Shown here piece after piece: positions 45,702-56,702 of a stretch of 64,000 nt of DNA (positions within the stretch are counted from its first letter, which is position 1; the number at the start of each line of letters is the position of its first letter). The stretch covers positions 8,827,001-8,891,000 of the forward strand of contig JAULSR010000001.1 in the NCBI GenBank assembly GCA_030512295.1. The letters are read 5' to 3'. Source of the stretch: Bombardia bombarda. Lineage: Eukaryota; Ascomycota; Sordariomycetes; Sordariales; Lasiosphaeriaceae. The notes under the pieces are model-generated. The model was not told the DNA's origin. It worked only from the letters and a program-made list of their open reading frames with translations, and searched no databases. Made by a program: the position numbers and the translations under genes.

Positions 45702-47881
45702 CAAGTCCTTGTCAATGACAGCTATTGTAGAGGACCGCATCCGTTTTTGAAGTACTATCTTGTGGTACCCATCGTATCAACAACTATCGAGACTCCCATA
45801 TAGCCAGAATGGCCTGCCCTCGACCACCTGAAGCCTGGTTTCCACTGATACCTCTGCATTTCCTGTGATAAGTGTCATCTCAAAGACATTCAGGCCAAGA
45901 CCCTGTGTACAGCAAGTCTAAATCCATAATAAGGACACGTTCATGAGACATCAACAGCGCATTTCTAAGCATAAAAGAGGGGCCCAGCCCTCCCCCCTCG
46001 TCCTCACCCTCCCCTCGTCCTCATCGTTGACCTCGTGTCCGTCGTCTTCGTCCTCCTCCTCCTCCTCCGCAACAACGGCGCCCTTGGCCTTCTTGGCCTG
46101 GGGGCTGCTGCTGGGCAGCGAGGACTTGTTGCTGGGCGTGGTAAATTTGTTGGGCATGGAGTCGCTGCTGCAGGGCGAAGTGCTGCTGCAACACAGGGGG
46201 TATTTGCTCGACGTCTTGGAACTGCTGTTGGACAGCAAGGTGTTGGTACCCGGCGACTGGCTGGTATTGCTCAGGAGCTGGATTGTATTGTTGGGGGTTT
46301 GGTATGAATGTTCTGGTGAGTGAGATGGGGCTTTGGATTGATGTGGTGAGGAAGAGTGTCCAGTGTGGGTGGGTATGTAGGACAGAGAAGAAGGATGATG
46401 CTCGGGAGGGTCAGGGACGGGGGGGGGGGGGGGGGGGGGCAGGTGCTTAGTGGTAGGTACGGAGTATGTCTTGAAGATGATGATCATGGAAAAGAAGAAT
46501 TTCTGAGCCTGTTCAAGTTTTTGTCTCTCGCTATCCTGGAGGCTTCATCGCTTCGTCTCTTTCAGTCCAGCCTCAGTCCAACCTTAGCCGAGGCACAAGA
46601 GGACCAGCAGGCTCCGGGCGCGAACATTCATTATTGCAGTGTATGGTGCTTTGCAAAGGAGTTGTAAAAGGAAGAAGTTGGGATGTGGTGGTGTGGTGGT
46701 AGGTGTAGTGTTTATTTCAGGGGTGGTCCTCATAACAAACGGCGGGAACCAAGATAATTGTTGAGGCCGTCTGAATTCTCATCTCTCGCTATCTGATCGT
46801 TTCATCATGTTGATTTCACTCTATTTGGTCACTATCTATATGATAAATATTCTTTAACAAGAGCCAGGACATTCCGTATCCTGGTCGGCTGTTGGTTGTA
46901 GCAGGTAAGTAGGCAGTCTACCTACCTAGCTGCCCGCACCTCCTGGTCCTGGCGCTTTTTCTTCTTCGTGGTCGGTTTATGGGAGCAAGTGGTATTCACG
47001 ATGCTGGCGACAATCATATTGCCGCCTTCGAAGTTGGAGTTGAACTGGCCCGATGATTTATCCTTCATGCCAGAATCCACATATACCGTTTCAAGGTCTT
47101 TGATCGTCGCCGCCGATGCGAGGGGAGATGGCGGGGCAATTGCATGCTACTTGATCGGATGAAAGACGAGGTCGAGAGCCTGAGGTCAAGCAGGAGAACT
47201 CATTGGGCTTAGTTCATTGAACAATCTACGAATACTTACCTAAGGAAATAAGTAAGGTAAGTACCTTAGGTACTCAGTGATGATGCAGGGAAAGGGGGGC
47301 CACAGGATCCATAGTGACTACCGTCTATCCCCCTTTTTATTATTCTCTGTCTGCCTGCCTGTCTGTACCTAACCATCCGCCCATTTGTTCTCTCAATGAC
47401 CAAGCTCAGTTAGCTCCTCTCCCATATTAGCGACGGACAGTGAATTAGTATTTCCTCCGCGTCTGATCTGTTCGTCTACCTCCTAGATGGTAATGTCATT
47501 CAGCTATCTCTCCCCTTTATCTCTCTCCATGTGTATCTGTGTGTATCTCCTGCTCTCCTCGATCCTACTGAGCCACCCGTTACCTACTCAGACCTGGCTT
47601 AACCTAACAAAGTCATATATATATCTCCCATATGTGTGTGTTGTGTTTGTGTGTGTGTTTGTGTGTGTTTCTTTTGCAGCCCCTTTCCCAAAACAGAAAA
47701 TTCGACATCAAGGAATAATAAAACAAAGGAGAAATAGAAAGAACAGGAAAACGCCTGCAGATAGAAAGGCAAGGGGAAAATTACAAGACAGAAAGAAGAA
47801 AGCAGTAGGGAAAGGAAAGGATCACTATACTATACACAAGGGCCTACTCTCTCGAACCATCGCTGAATAGTTAACCACTTG
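45702..47881. other. Low-complexity intergenic DNA
   Basis: This 2.2 kb contains a 21-base G run, GT-rich and CT-rich simple sequence (47630-47680), and TAGGTA/TACCTA clusters at 46905-46935 and 47234-47275. Open frames at 45951..46487 (both strands) and 47487..47870 are compositional. The last 400 bp is probably 3' UTR of the BTB-bromodomain gene. Confidence 0.45.
46419..46439. repeat. Poly(G)21 tract
   Basis: An uninterrupted run of 21 G on the plus strand. On the minus strand it lies inside a proline-rich open frame. Its length is likely to be variable or uncertain. Confidence 0.85.
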
Positions 47882-49570
47882 CTAGGCATTCTCGTCACCC
47901 TCCATCTTGGCGATCCACTTATTCATCTGCGAATACTTCTCCTCAAACGTCTTTTGTAGCCTCTCACAAGCGCCCCACATGGGATCCTTCTTGCTCCAGT
48001 ACGTGTAACAGTTGTTGAAAATCTGGTTTATATCGGCCAGGAATTGTTGCTCGTCGACATATTCATGACGGTCCATCTTTGCCTTCATCGTGCCCAGGTC
48101 CATTGGCCGGTCAATCTTTTCCAGGTAGTCACCCACGCCGTCTGACACGGGATCGACGGGCTCCTTGAAAGGGCCGACGAGACGCGTCCAGAAGCCTATG
48201 GATTCAACATGTCAGTCTCTCATGTAAGTATCAGGGGTTGGAAGGTGCAAGAGAGAGGAATAGCGGGGAGAGGGGTAGCTACCTGGCCCAGAGAGCATGC
48301 GCTGGAGGAGATCGGCGCAAAAGTTGAGCTTTTGATTGGTAGAGAAATTCGCATAGTCGCTCGCTGCCCCTGCGTTGTACCGGCGCTTAACGGGGGCGGG
48401 CTTAGACGACGGGAGGGACACGCGGGTGCCCCCCGCCTTACGAGCAACGAGGGTTGGCTTTGGCACTACGACAGGCGCAGAGCCGGCGGGGAGGATGTCC
48501 GAGTGGCGGGGCTTCTTGGACGGGCGCGAGGGACCAACGTCACCATCCTCGGATGGCGCGAGGTAGTGGACGTTGCGGCGCTGCTGGGGGAGGGGTGCGG
48601 GGGATAAGAGATTGGTAGTGGTTGGCGTGGGCTGAGGTGCTGCGACAGGTGCAACGTATTCTGGGGCTGGCGCCGGGTTGATGACCTGAATAATAGGCGT
48701 AGTATCCAGCGAGCTCATAGCCACCACCAACTCGCTCAGAACCTCCTGGGGCAGGGATCTCGCAAACTCAGCGCGCGAGTCGGACGAGCGCATGTATTCG
48801 GCGGCCCATGAGAGCAGGAGCTTGCGGATGGAGGAGCCCTCGGGGGTGTCCTTCCACACCTGGACGAGGAGGGGTGTCGCGGGGATGTGCGAGGTAATGC
48901 GACGACATTCAGACATAGCGGCGAGGGTAGCGTCGCAGAGGCCTTGTATGCCAAGCTCGTGACCAAGCTTCCACACCCCGATGAGAACCTCGTAGGTCGG
49001 GAGGTTATCTAAGTTAGGAAATACCTGGCCAGTGTACAGGAAATTCTGGGCATAGGAAAACACCTCAACGGGGGTGTCGGGAAGCCTCACAATGTTCTCG
49101 ATAGACTCGTTGTTGGGGTTGTCGATGAAGAATTTGTTGTAGTAGGCCGATTTGGAGCAGAGGAAGTCTCTCTGCACGCCAAAGGGAGTCTCTTCTGGGC
49201 CGATTAGGACAATGACAAAGATCGGGTGAGGATGGCTATCGCAAACAAGGTCAGCCCATGAACAAATGATGAGAGATGGGAAGTTAGTGGTCACTTACAG
49301 CCAAGAAAAGGGCTCGTTATTAGGAATGGGGTGTTCTATCCCCCCGTTGACTGGCGCAACGGTAGCATTCGTGCCGTTGACATTGGGGGTTTGTGCAATA
49401 TTGACATCATTCATGTCCTTGTCGTCACCATCGTCGCTGATTGAGACGAGAGGGGCCGCTGTGGCAGCAATGGCGATGTCGACGATATTAGGGGTGGTGC
49501 CATTTATCTCGCTGGTGTCGTCGATACCGTTGGCGACGTCCGGCTGAGGTGGTGCGTCTGACTCTGACAT
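47882..49570 (-). CDS. BTB/POZ plus bromodomain protein
   Basis: Exons are 49570..49299, 49235..48283 and 48195..47882 (512 aa); introns of 63 and 87 nt are GT-AG and in phase. Residues 1-90 are acidic and disordered. A BTB/POZ-like domain follows (VIVLIGPEETPFGVQRDFL, SAYYNKFFI, IVRLPDTPVEVFSYAQNFLYTGQ), then a helical linker and a Pro/Ser/basic stretch (RPSKKPRH, PAPVKRRYN), a possible nuclear signal. The C-terminal 100 residues form a bromodomain: EPVDPVSDGVGDYLEKIDRP, MDLGTMKAKMDRHEY and FNNCYTYW with the acetyl-lysine-binding Asn kept. A bromodomain reads acetylated histones and BTB usually dimerises or recruits partners, so a chromatin adaptor is likely. I know of no characterised yeast protein with this pairing. 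Confidence 0.85.
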
Positions 49571-51018
49571 TTTCTGTTCTGTGAAAATGGGATCAGTGAA
49601 CAATTTTACAGAGAAGACGGGTTACTTTCTTTCCAAAGGAGAACGAATGGTGGTATATTTCATCGGTGGAGGCCAAACTTATCGCAAGATGGGGTAGATT
49701 CACGAACAAAGCCCGACACAGCAGCGGGACACATAAAACGGGGATAAAAGACCATGCCAGTGAAGTCTCCTGATGGCACACATACCTGTAGTGTTTGGGG
49801 ATGTTGTGAGAGGAGAAGGGTGGCAGGTGTGTCGGAAGCCGACAATCAGGCGACCCCAAAAAGCTCTGATCGGTCAGATCTCAATCGAAGGGGACAAAGC
49901 CCAGTCACACACCACGCCCCAATCCCAATGTTTTTATCTTTTTGCTATGCTATGAAAGCGTGTCAGATAGCGGTACTCGCGATGTAAAGTGACATGAAGA
50001 TAACGGCACGGAGCGGGCGCGACGATGACATGAGTCGCGAGAGCTTGAGGAAACAGGGAGCGTTGAAGGTGCAACCACTGCAGCTGGTGAAATTGCTGAG
50101 GTCCCAAATCATGGCCTGAGAATTGGCCAATGAGAGCCCCGGCAATCAATTGGCCAGTTGTGCCTGCCACCGGCACTGAAACGCTTGGACCATTCTTTGC
50201 TTTTTTCCGCTTTTTTGACCGTTGACCACTGAGCTGCGCCTTCCTTTCATAGTCCATTGCACTGTGCGAGATGCACGGGCAAACGGGCTTCCACTCTAGC
50301 ACCTCTGCGGCCTGGGAAGTCTAATCTCACACGCCCCAACCTCTTCTTTTTTTTTTTTTTTTTTTTCCGAGCTCCTCCTATCTGGGTTTGTTTTCAACAA
50401 CTCCACATTTTGATCTCGTCGACATTGAAGCTTTGTGGAATGCGACGAAGCGACAGCTCCCTAACCCAACCCCTGCCACAGTGCCCAGACTCCAAGCTCC
50501 AAGCAAGCTCCAAGCTCCAAGCTCCAAGACCTCAATCGACCAGCTGTCGCCCAGCTGAGCATTCGGGAGCGAAGGAGCTGGCGACACTGCCTAACTACAT
50601 AGACAGTAGCTGGAGCGACGAAGTAACCTCCCACACGCCATTCCTTTGCCAGTGCAAAGCAACTCCCTTTGAGAACCAAATCGTCTCGTCGAGTAGTTCT
50701 CTCGGAAAATTCACTGTATCGTGATCGTGGTGGCTGAAGAAATGACAATGTTTCATGCCTAGACACTCTCTGAATACGCCATGGCTTGTTGCAAAGCAGT
50801 GACCATTTCACAGCTCTATGAAGGGAGACGATTTTTAGCAAACACGCACCATGGATGCCAAGCCAAGCGCACGACACCCTTGTATCACACCAGGGGCCTT
50901 TGGGACTGGCGTCTTGAAGTTTTCGGCGTATAAGACCCAAGCTCGGTCTGAGGGGTACACACCACCTCCATGCCTGTCGTTTATCTATCTCTACTACGCG
51001 TCTTGGACTGCAGCAATC
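49571..51018. other. Upstream region of the BTB-bromodomain gene and the permease gene
   Basis: This 1.45 kb lies between outward-facing starts. It holds a poly(T) run of about 20 bases near 50345 and a (GCTCCAA)-type tandem repeat at 50490..50529. ORFs on the minus strand at 49934..50302 and 50461..51105 lack coding character; the latter runs into the permease gene. Confidence 0.45.
50490..50529. repeat. Tandem AAGCTCC-type repeat
   Basis: About five copies of CTCCAAG, one interrupted by a CAAG insertion, lie about 500 bp upstream of the permease ATG. Confidence 0.75.
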
Positions 51019-52792
51019 ATGGCAACCGACCTTAATGGTAGCTCTGGCGACAGCCCTCCAAAAGAACACGATGCAGAGGACATCGCCGGAGGGAAAGGGA
51101 ATCATGGGTACACAAGACAGGACCGCAGTGACATGTCGCGTATGGGCAAAGTCCAGGAGCTGAGGAGGGACTACCGTCCGCTTTCAGCACTTGCCTTTAC
51201 TGTCATTCTTCAAGGCGTATGGGAAGTCCTCCTCACGTGAGTTTTCCAATCCTCAGACCAAGATTGACAGTAACATAACGGGATCTATGCTCGCGATAAA
51301 CAGCGCTACCTACCAAGGCCTCGTCGACGGAGGGCCTGCCGGCTTGATATGGAGCTTCGTTTGGACCTGGTTTGGCATGAGCACCGTCATCCTCTCGCTC
51401 GCCGAGATGTCCTCCATGGCCCCGACGGCCGGTGGCCAGTATCACTGGGTCTCTGAGTTCTCTCCTCCAAGCATCCAGAAGCCCCTCAGCTACTTCACCG
51501 GCTGGATGTCGACTCTGTCCTGGCAGGCCGGCACTGCCTCGGGCCCCTTCCTCGTTGGCACCTTGATACAGTCCTCGGTCATTGTCATGTATCCGGAGTA
51601 TGCCCCCACTACCTGGCAGGGAACCCTCATGGTGATTGCTGTCACCTTGATCGTTTGGATTCTCAACATCTGGGGTGCTCGAGGGATGCCCATGTTCCAG
51701 AACATCATGCTGGTTGTCCATGTCTTGGGATTCCTGGCTATTGTAGTCGTCTTCTGGGCCCTTTCGCCCAGGGCTACTGCTGAAGTCACCTTTTTGGAAT
51801 TTAGAAACGATGGTGGCTGGAGTACGACGGGCTTGTCTTTGATGGTTGGGCAAATCTCAGCCATCTATGCCTGCATATGTGACTACCCCCCTCCGCTACC
51901 ATTTGTAACAACACATATTCTGACAGCAACTGTGAACACTAGGCTCCGACTCCTCAGCACACATGGCAGAAGAGATCGAAGACGCCGGGAAAACGGTGCC
52001 CAGAGCCATGATTGGCGCTTACTTGATGAACGGCGTTATTGGCCTCGTTTTCATCATCAGCTACATGTTCACCATCACCGATGTCGCGGCTGCATTGGAA
52101 GATGCGACCGGCTACCCGCACATTTGGGTGTTCAGTCAAGCAGTGTCTGCAGGAGGCGTTGCCGCCCTCAACACTATCCCCATCCTCCTCATCTTTGCCG
52201 GTACCCTGACCTTTAACCTATCTACCTCACGCCAGACCTGGGCTTTTGCGCGTGACAACGGCCTTCCATTCAGCAGCTGGATCGCAAAGGTGGACAAGAA
52301 GCGTCAGGTCCCGGCGAATGCTGTTGCTGTCACTTGTTTGTTCACGATTTTGCTCTCGTTTATCAATATCGGATCTGACGTCGCCTTTAATGCCAGTAAG
52401 TGTCGACGTCCACATTGTCAAGTCGCCCAAGAAACTAACATAAGCCTTCAACAGTCATTTCGCTCAACGTAGTCTCCCTCATGGTCACATATGTTTGCAG
52501 CATTGGTTCTGTTCTCTACCGCCGCATACGGCACCCTGAACTCCTCCCCACCTGCCGCTGGTCTCTCGGTCGCTGGGGCGTCCCTATCAACCTTGGTGGC
52601 CTTTTGTACTCTGCTCACGCGTTCTTCTGGTGCTTCTGGCCGGAAGGAACTCCGGTTGAGCCTGATTCCTTCAACTGGGCTTCGGTCATGTTTGTCGGGG
52701 TCTTCTTGTTGAGTTTGGTGGACTACGTGCTGAGAGGGAGGAAGCACTACCAGGGTCCTGTTGTTCTTGTTGAGGGATACAAGGCCGGATGA
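51019..52792 (+). CDS. APC-family amino acid/GABA/choline-type permease
   Basis: Exons are 51019..51236, 51304..51878, 51943..52395 and 52455..52792 (527 aa). For intron 1 the acceptor at 51303 (AAACAG) was chosen over a nearer one that would make a 34-nt intron; it joins WEVLLT to ATYQGLVDGGPAGL, the family pattern. The hydrophilic N terminus (about 60 residues) precedes roughly 12 membrane segments. Markers of the fungal AAT group are LAEMSSMAPTAGGQYHWVSE, the SDSSAHMAEEIEDAGKTVPR consensus and TSRQTWAFARDNGLPFS. Relatives include Uga4 (GABA) and Hnm1 (choline), so substrate cannot be told from sequence. It is expected at the plasma membrane or vacuole. An in-frame ATG at 50851 would add 56 residues without homology and was not used. 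Confidence 0.88.
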
Positions 52793-53324
52793 GAGAGGAC
52801 TGCAATAGTACACGTAACCCAACGTTGGAGAACGGTCGGGATGCAGGTCCGACCAAACTTTGGATTGAGGGTAGGAATGCAGGATCGGCTTGCTTCCATC
52901 CACTTCAGTCTCACCACACTGCGCTACAGCAGGCCCCCAAACAACAAACTCACCTGTTTACTAGCCAACAGGTCACGGGAAGCAAGCTTACAAGCTAGCA
53001 AGCAAGCAAAGGGGTGACTCTGAGCTGTCCACTTGTTATAGAAATTACATTTCTGACTCCTTGTATTCAGTCACTGAATGGCTGCCATTTCTCACAGGAA
53101 CAAACACACAACACTGATCTACCTGTTGCACCATGCCGCGCAGTATCGTATTCGTCAGTAGCAGTGCCTCGTGGCACTTTGGAGATGGGACTGAAACTGA
53201 CGCTCATCCCCAGCAACCGTTAGCATCTGTCGGGTACTTAAGGACAACGGCCCCTCGCACAACCCAGTCACCCAACTTCTTCCTTTTACAACTCTTTCTC
53301 AAACTACCCGTACCATACGCCAGA
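52793..53324. other. Intergenic, permease 3' flank and orphan-gene leader
   Basis: This 532 bp has no credible ORF. Confidence 0.45.
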
Positions 53325-54137
53325 ATGAACGATCGCGCCCGGAGCGTTGAAGTAGTTGGCGTAAACGATCGTTCTCGGTCGAGGGCACCGAGCCCTCCAT
53401 CGATCGTATCCTGCGAAGTCAGGAGCAAGTGGATATCTCTTCCCGACTTCGAGGTACAAGAGATAGAACCTCCAGTGATGAATGGTAAGTGGCCGGCTTC
53501 TAAGCAATGTATCATACGCAGTGAGATCTAACCGCAGTGCTACTATCCAGACAAGCGCAACCGTACAAATGCCAGCAATGGCAGCAACACCCGACTACTC
53601 CGGTTGAGTACCATTGTCACCGTCGTCGATTCGGTGCCGGTGCCGGCTGGCGGCGTTCTTACGCCTCCGCCCGGTGTGGCCAATTTGAACGATGGCAGCA
53701 GAGATCACGGTACTGTGCGGCGACTGGGGGCCGCCACGCATAACAGAGACAGGTCGCCGGCCAGAGAGAGAGCGCCGGTCAGAGAAAGATCACCTCTCGG
53801 CGAAAACAGAGGACGGGGCCAGGCAAAAGATACCACAACCGCCAATGGTAGGGCCGAGGAGCAGGATCACACCCAGTCTGAGAATCAGGATCGCATCCGG
53901 GCTGAACAGCAGGATCACCGTGGCGGGAGAGATGCCATCGAGGAGGGCAATGAGGGAGGCTTCAGAAAAGGGCAATTCACCAATTGCCACTTTACAGGCA
54001 GCAGCAACATATTCTTTAGTCACATCGTCCATAAGTGGGCCAAGAAGGACGAGAACGAGGTTCACCCGGTTGTGGGAGGCGGAGAAGTGCGGCCGGCCGG
54101 TAAGACGATTCACCATTTCTTCTACTTCTTCAACTGA
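53325..54137 (+). CDS. Orphan disordered protein, member A of a duplicated cluster
   Basis: The model is join(53325..53484, 53551..54137), 248 aa; the 66-nt intron has GTAAGT, TCTAAC and ATCCAG. I do not recognise the family. The N-terminal part is Arg/Ser/Pro-rich (SRSRAPSPPS), the middle Pro/Val-rich (SVPVPAGGVLTPPPG) then charged and Arg/Glu-rich (NRDRSPARERAPVRERSP). The C-terminal part has KGQFTNCHFTGSSNIFFSHI, which looks like a short beta-rich element. Beyond the stop, 54198..54305 is open in a useful frame and ends SSGIGSSFGHH. A matching tail, TSIGNSFSHD, follows the next gene, so an alternative 3' splice may add it here. Intron and flanks are duplicated at 55.85 kb. Lineage-restricted gene, function unknown. 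Confidence 0.5.
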
Positions 54138-55182
54138 TTTATCTCACTATGGAGACAAAGGATTGTTCGCTAACATATGTGATCTCTTAGAGCAGCAGTG
54201 ATGGGAACAACACCACGGGCAGCGTGACTTTTTGGGAGCGAGGACGCAGAGTACCAAGCGGCACACGCCGTAGTAGTGGTATTGGGAGCAGCTTCGGTCA
54301 CCATTGAACGCAGCAAATTCACCATCGGCCTCCAATCACCTTAGGTAGATACACACTCACAAACACCTGACTAATGCATTCTAAATTGCCTCCCTCTCCT
54401 ACTTATCTCTCTGTCTCCATGCCTTTCAGCCATCTGTCTGTTTGTCGCCTGGCTGGCTACCATCCTGCCTGAGTCTCTACCTTGGCCGTTCATCTTCTAT
54501 CATGCCAGGATAGCCCCACCGACGTGGACCATGCTACGTCTTTGCCTGCACCACAAAGCAGTGTTTGGTAGGCAAGATGGTCATATTCAGAATCATATGG
54601 AATCTCGTCTGACCTATGCTCCGTCATTTCCCGCTACGTTCCATAATCTATGCAGGGTGGTGGGTCAAGGGTCGTCCGACTGTTTGTGCTGCTGCTATCA
54701 ACATAAGATGACTGTCAAGTGCTCTACTCTACATGCAGTTACATGTACGCAAACGGGCATGTTTGTTTCGGACTAACTAAGTACCTTACTGAGGTAGGTA
54801 CCCAGCAAACAGGAGTAGCACATGAGATGTAGATATATAGTAAGCCAACTGCTACTGAAGAAACTGCTTAGCTTGCGACATTTACCCACATCAGAGACCA
54901 GACCAGACAGGATACGATCTGTTTGTTTCGAAGATCAGATAGGTACCACTCGTTACCCCCAAATATCGAATCATCACTTGCCGCGTCATGCCACCATGCC
55001 AGCCTCAAGATCAGATTGCAATCCTCGCCACCGCGAATTATGCGGTAGCACTTCCGGTCGTCTATTTAACGGTCCCGTGCCCCAGCTTCCTTCTTCTCTC
55101 CCTTGATTCTTATCCCTCTCATCGGCCCATAGACACTAACACAATCGTATCCCACCCCCAAAGCCTTCTCCTCGGTGGAAAG
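54138..55182. other. Intergenic within the duplicated orphan cluster
   Basis: The first 170 bp may be a 3' exon of the preceding gene. The rest has no credible ORF; TAGGTA/TACCTA motifs lie at 54781..54800 and 54941..54947. Confidence 0.4.
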
Positions 55183-55725
55183 ATGTCAGGCACGAATTAT
55201 GTGACATCGTCCCTTCCAAGCGTCTATTCTGGTAACCGACCCCCAGCCCCCAGCCCTCAAGCGATGTCAATTTTCTAACAGTATCGTCATTGATCAGGCA
55301 CAAAGGATCATGGTCCGGGCCCGAGTAACGCCCTTGTTCATGCTAACAAGAGAAAAATGAACGACGACGATATGGCAATGAGCGACAACTCTAAACCGTC
55401 AAACGGCAATGGCAGCAAACTGCCAAAGAAATCAAAGACCACTACTGCCAGTAGCACGGACGAGACCAGCCGCGCCAGTAAGAGGCGGCACAAAACAAGT
55501 GTCGTCATCCACGGCGTAGAGAGCCAGGGATCAATCACAGGATTTGTCAAGCATTTCCACGTCGATGGCGGTTGCACTTGGGGAAGTGTTGGAACGGCAA
55601 AGGCATCTCCGAGTGAGGCAGCCATGGAGAAAGAGACGGCTGGGGAGGAGAAGAAGACCAAGAAGAGAAAGATAAAAAAGAAGGCGAGCCCTGAGGTCAT
55701 CGTCGCGGAGGAGGACTCGTCATAA
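55183..55725 (+). CDS. Orphan basic/acidic protein, member B of the cluster
   Basis: The model is join(55183..55231, 55298..55725), 158 aa; the 66-nt intron has GTAACC, TTCTAAC and ATCAG, joining YSG to TKDHGPGPSN in phase. I do not recognise it. It has a Ser/Asn/Lys-rich N-terminal half, SKRRHKTSVVIHGVESQGSI in the centre and a Lys/Glu-rich C terminus (KKTKKRKIKKKASPEV) that could be a nuclear signal. After the TAA at 55723 the same frame stays open for 20 codons and ends TSIGNSFSHD*, resembling the open tail behind member A (SSGIGSSFGHH*). The stop may therefore be a recent nonsense change, or the tail is a relic. Confidence 0.5.
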
Positions 55726-55846
55726 GCAGTAGAAATAGTAGGCGACAGCACTAGCATTGGAAATAGCTTCAGTCATGACTGAGTGGAAACAAACGAACAC
55801 ATTCTTAGCCATCGCAATACAGCTTATCCCAGGTCTTGTAGACATG

Positions 55847-56058
55847 CCTCCAAGCAATGTGTATCACATAGTTAGATCTAACCGCAGTGCCACTATCCAG
55901 ACGAGCAACATCACTTAAATGACAGCTACGGCTACCGCCGCCCGCTCCCGGAGCCTCCTGCAACTATTTTTGTGTCTCCGCCTCCAAGGAGTTATCCGAT
56001 AGATGATGAGGAGGTCAACCCCAACAGTGGTCGGCCCACCGCTCAGTCTTTCCCGTGA
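55847..56058 (+). pseudogene. Duplicated intron-exon fragment of the orphan cluster (copy C)
   Basis: Bases 55847..55906 match 53497..53556, the 3' half of the intron of member A plus the start of its second exon, with few changes: both contain GATCTAACCGCAGTGC, then YACTATCCAGAC. An open frame then runs 55901..56058 (LNDSYGYRRPLPEPPATIFV, SPPPRSYPIDDEEVNP) to a TGA. The upstream exon with a good donor was not found, so this is probably a broken or partly duplicated copy. Confidence 0.45.
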
Positions 56059-56299
56059 AGGGCATGGAAAAGGAGGAGCAAGGGAAGAAAGGGAGAGTAC
56101 AGAGATATCTACGCCCCTAGATTTGGGAAACTTACTCTGATTTGATGTTCAGAATGTTGAAATCAGTAGTATCGGACTGTGATTTGCCATAGATGGGTTC
56201 CTACGCTCCAGCCAGCCCACTCTTCGGGATCAGACTGAATCCAACCCCTCTCCCTAAATGACAGATAAATAAGGTAAGTAGGCAGAGATTTATTTTGCT

Positions 56300-56606
56300 T
56301 TCTGCAACCTTAGGCTTCCATAATTCTGCAACTGCCTCACAGTCTTGACCCCATTATTCTTGAGCTAGCCTTTTCGCTGACCTTTGAACTCAACTCCGTG
56401 TCCACCCCTAACGTAGACCTGCCTCTCCGCCCTCTTACGAACCCGCCCGGTGGACAGGAGAGCTCTAATCGGCACCGTAAGTAGTCCCTCCCGTCCTGTC
56501 CTCTTCCCTTTCATGAATGTCAAGCAGTGTTGCTGATGTGAATATCATGATCCAGACCAGAATCCATCTGCCGCCGGCGCCACCGCTCCAGCTACACAGT
56601 CATGAT
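56300..56606 (+). pseudogene. Possible further exons of an orphan-cluster gene
   Basis: An open frame (about 56313..56487) reads LDPIILELAFSLTFELNSVS and PLTNPPGGQESSNRH. It ends at a perfect GTAAGT donor (56488) and rejoins in phase after ATCCAG to HQNPSAAGATAPATQS*, with the stop near 56606. A preceding acceptor (CCTTAG, 56312) and a GTAAGT donor 40 bp upstream hint at another exon, but that intron would be very short. No start codon was identified. It may be the 3' end of a gene whose front is the copy C fragment. Confidence 0.3.
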
Positions 56607-56702
56607 AGAAGACTCCAAACCCAGTGAAACCCTCATATTTTCCCTCCCAATGTTTTACAGACAACATACCAACTTCCCATCATTGTTCGAGTGTTGGCGT
56701 TC

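Noticed and set aside
45951..46487. 178-aa minus-strand Pro/Ser/Glu-rich ORF
   Set aside because: Driven by a poly(G) tract and simple sequence; an equally open frame exists on the other strand. Kept only as a low-interest note.
47487..47870. 127-aa plus-strand ORF
   Set aside because: Encoded by CT-, GT- and A-rich simple sequence in the probable 3' UTR of the BTB-bromodomain gene.
50851..51018. In-frame upstream ATG of the permease
   Set aside because: Would add 56 residues without any transporter N-terminal character; ATG 51019 fits the family better.
50461..51105. 214-aa minus-strand ORF
   Set aside because: Antisense to the permease start and a tandem repeat; no family resemblance.
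51237..51270. 34-nt first intron for the permease
   Set aside because: Too short for fungal splicing; the acceptor at 51303 gives a 67-nt intron and restores the conserved WEVLLTATYQGLVDGG junction.
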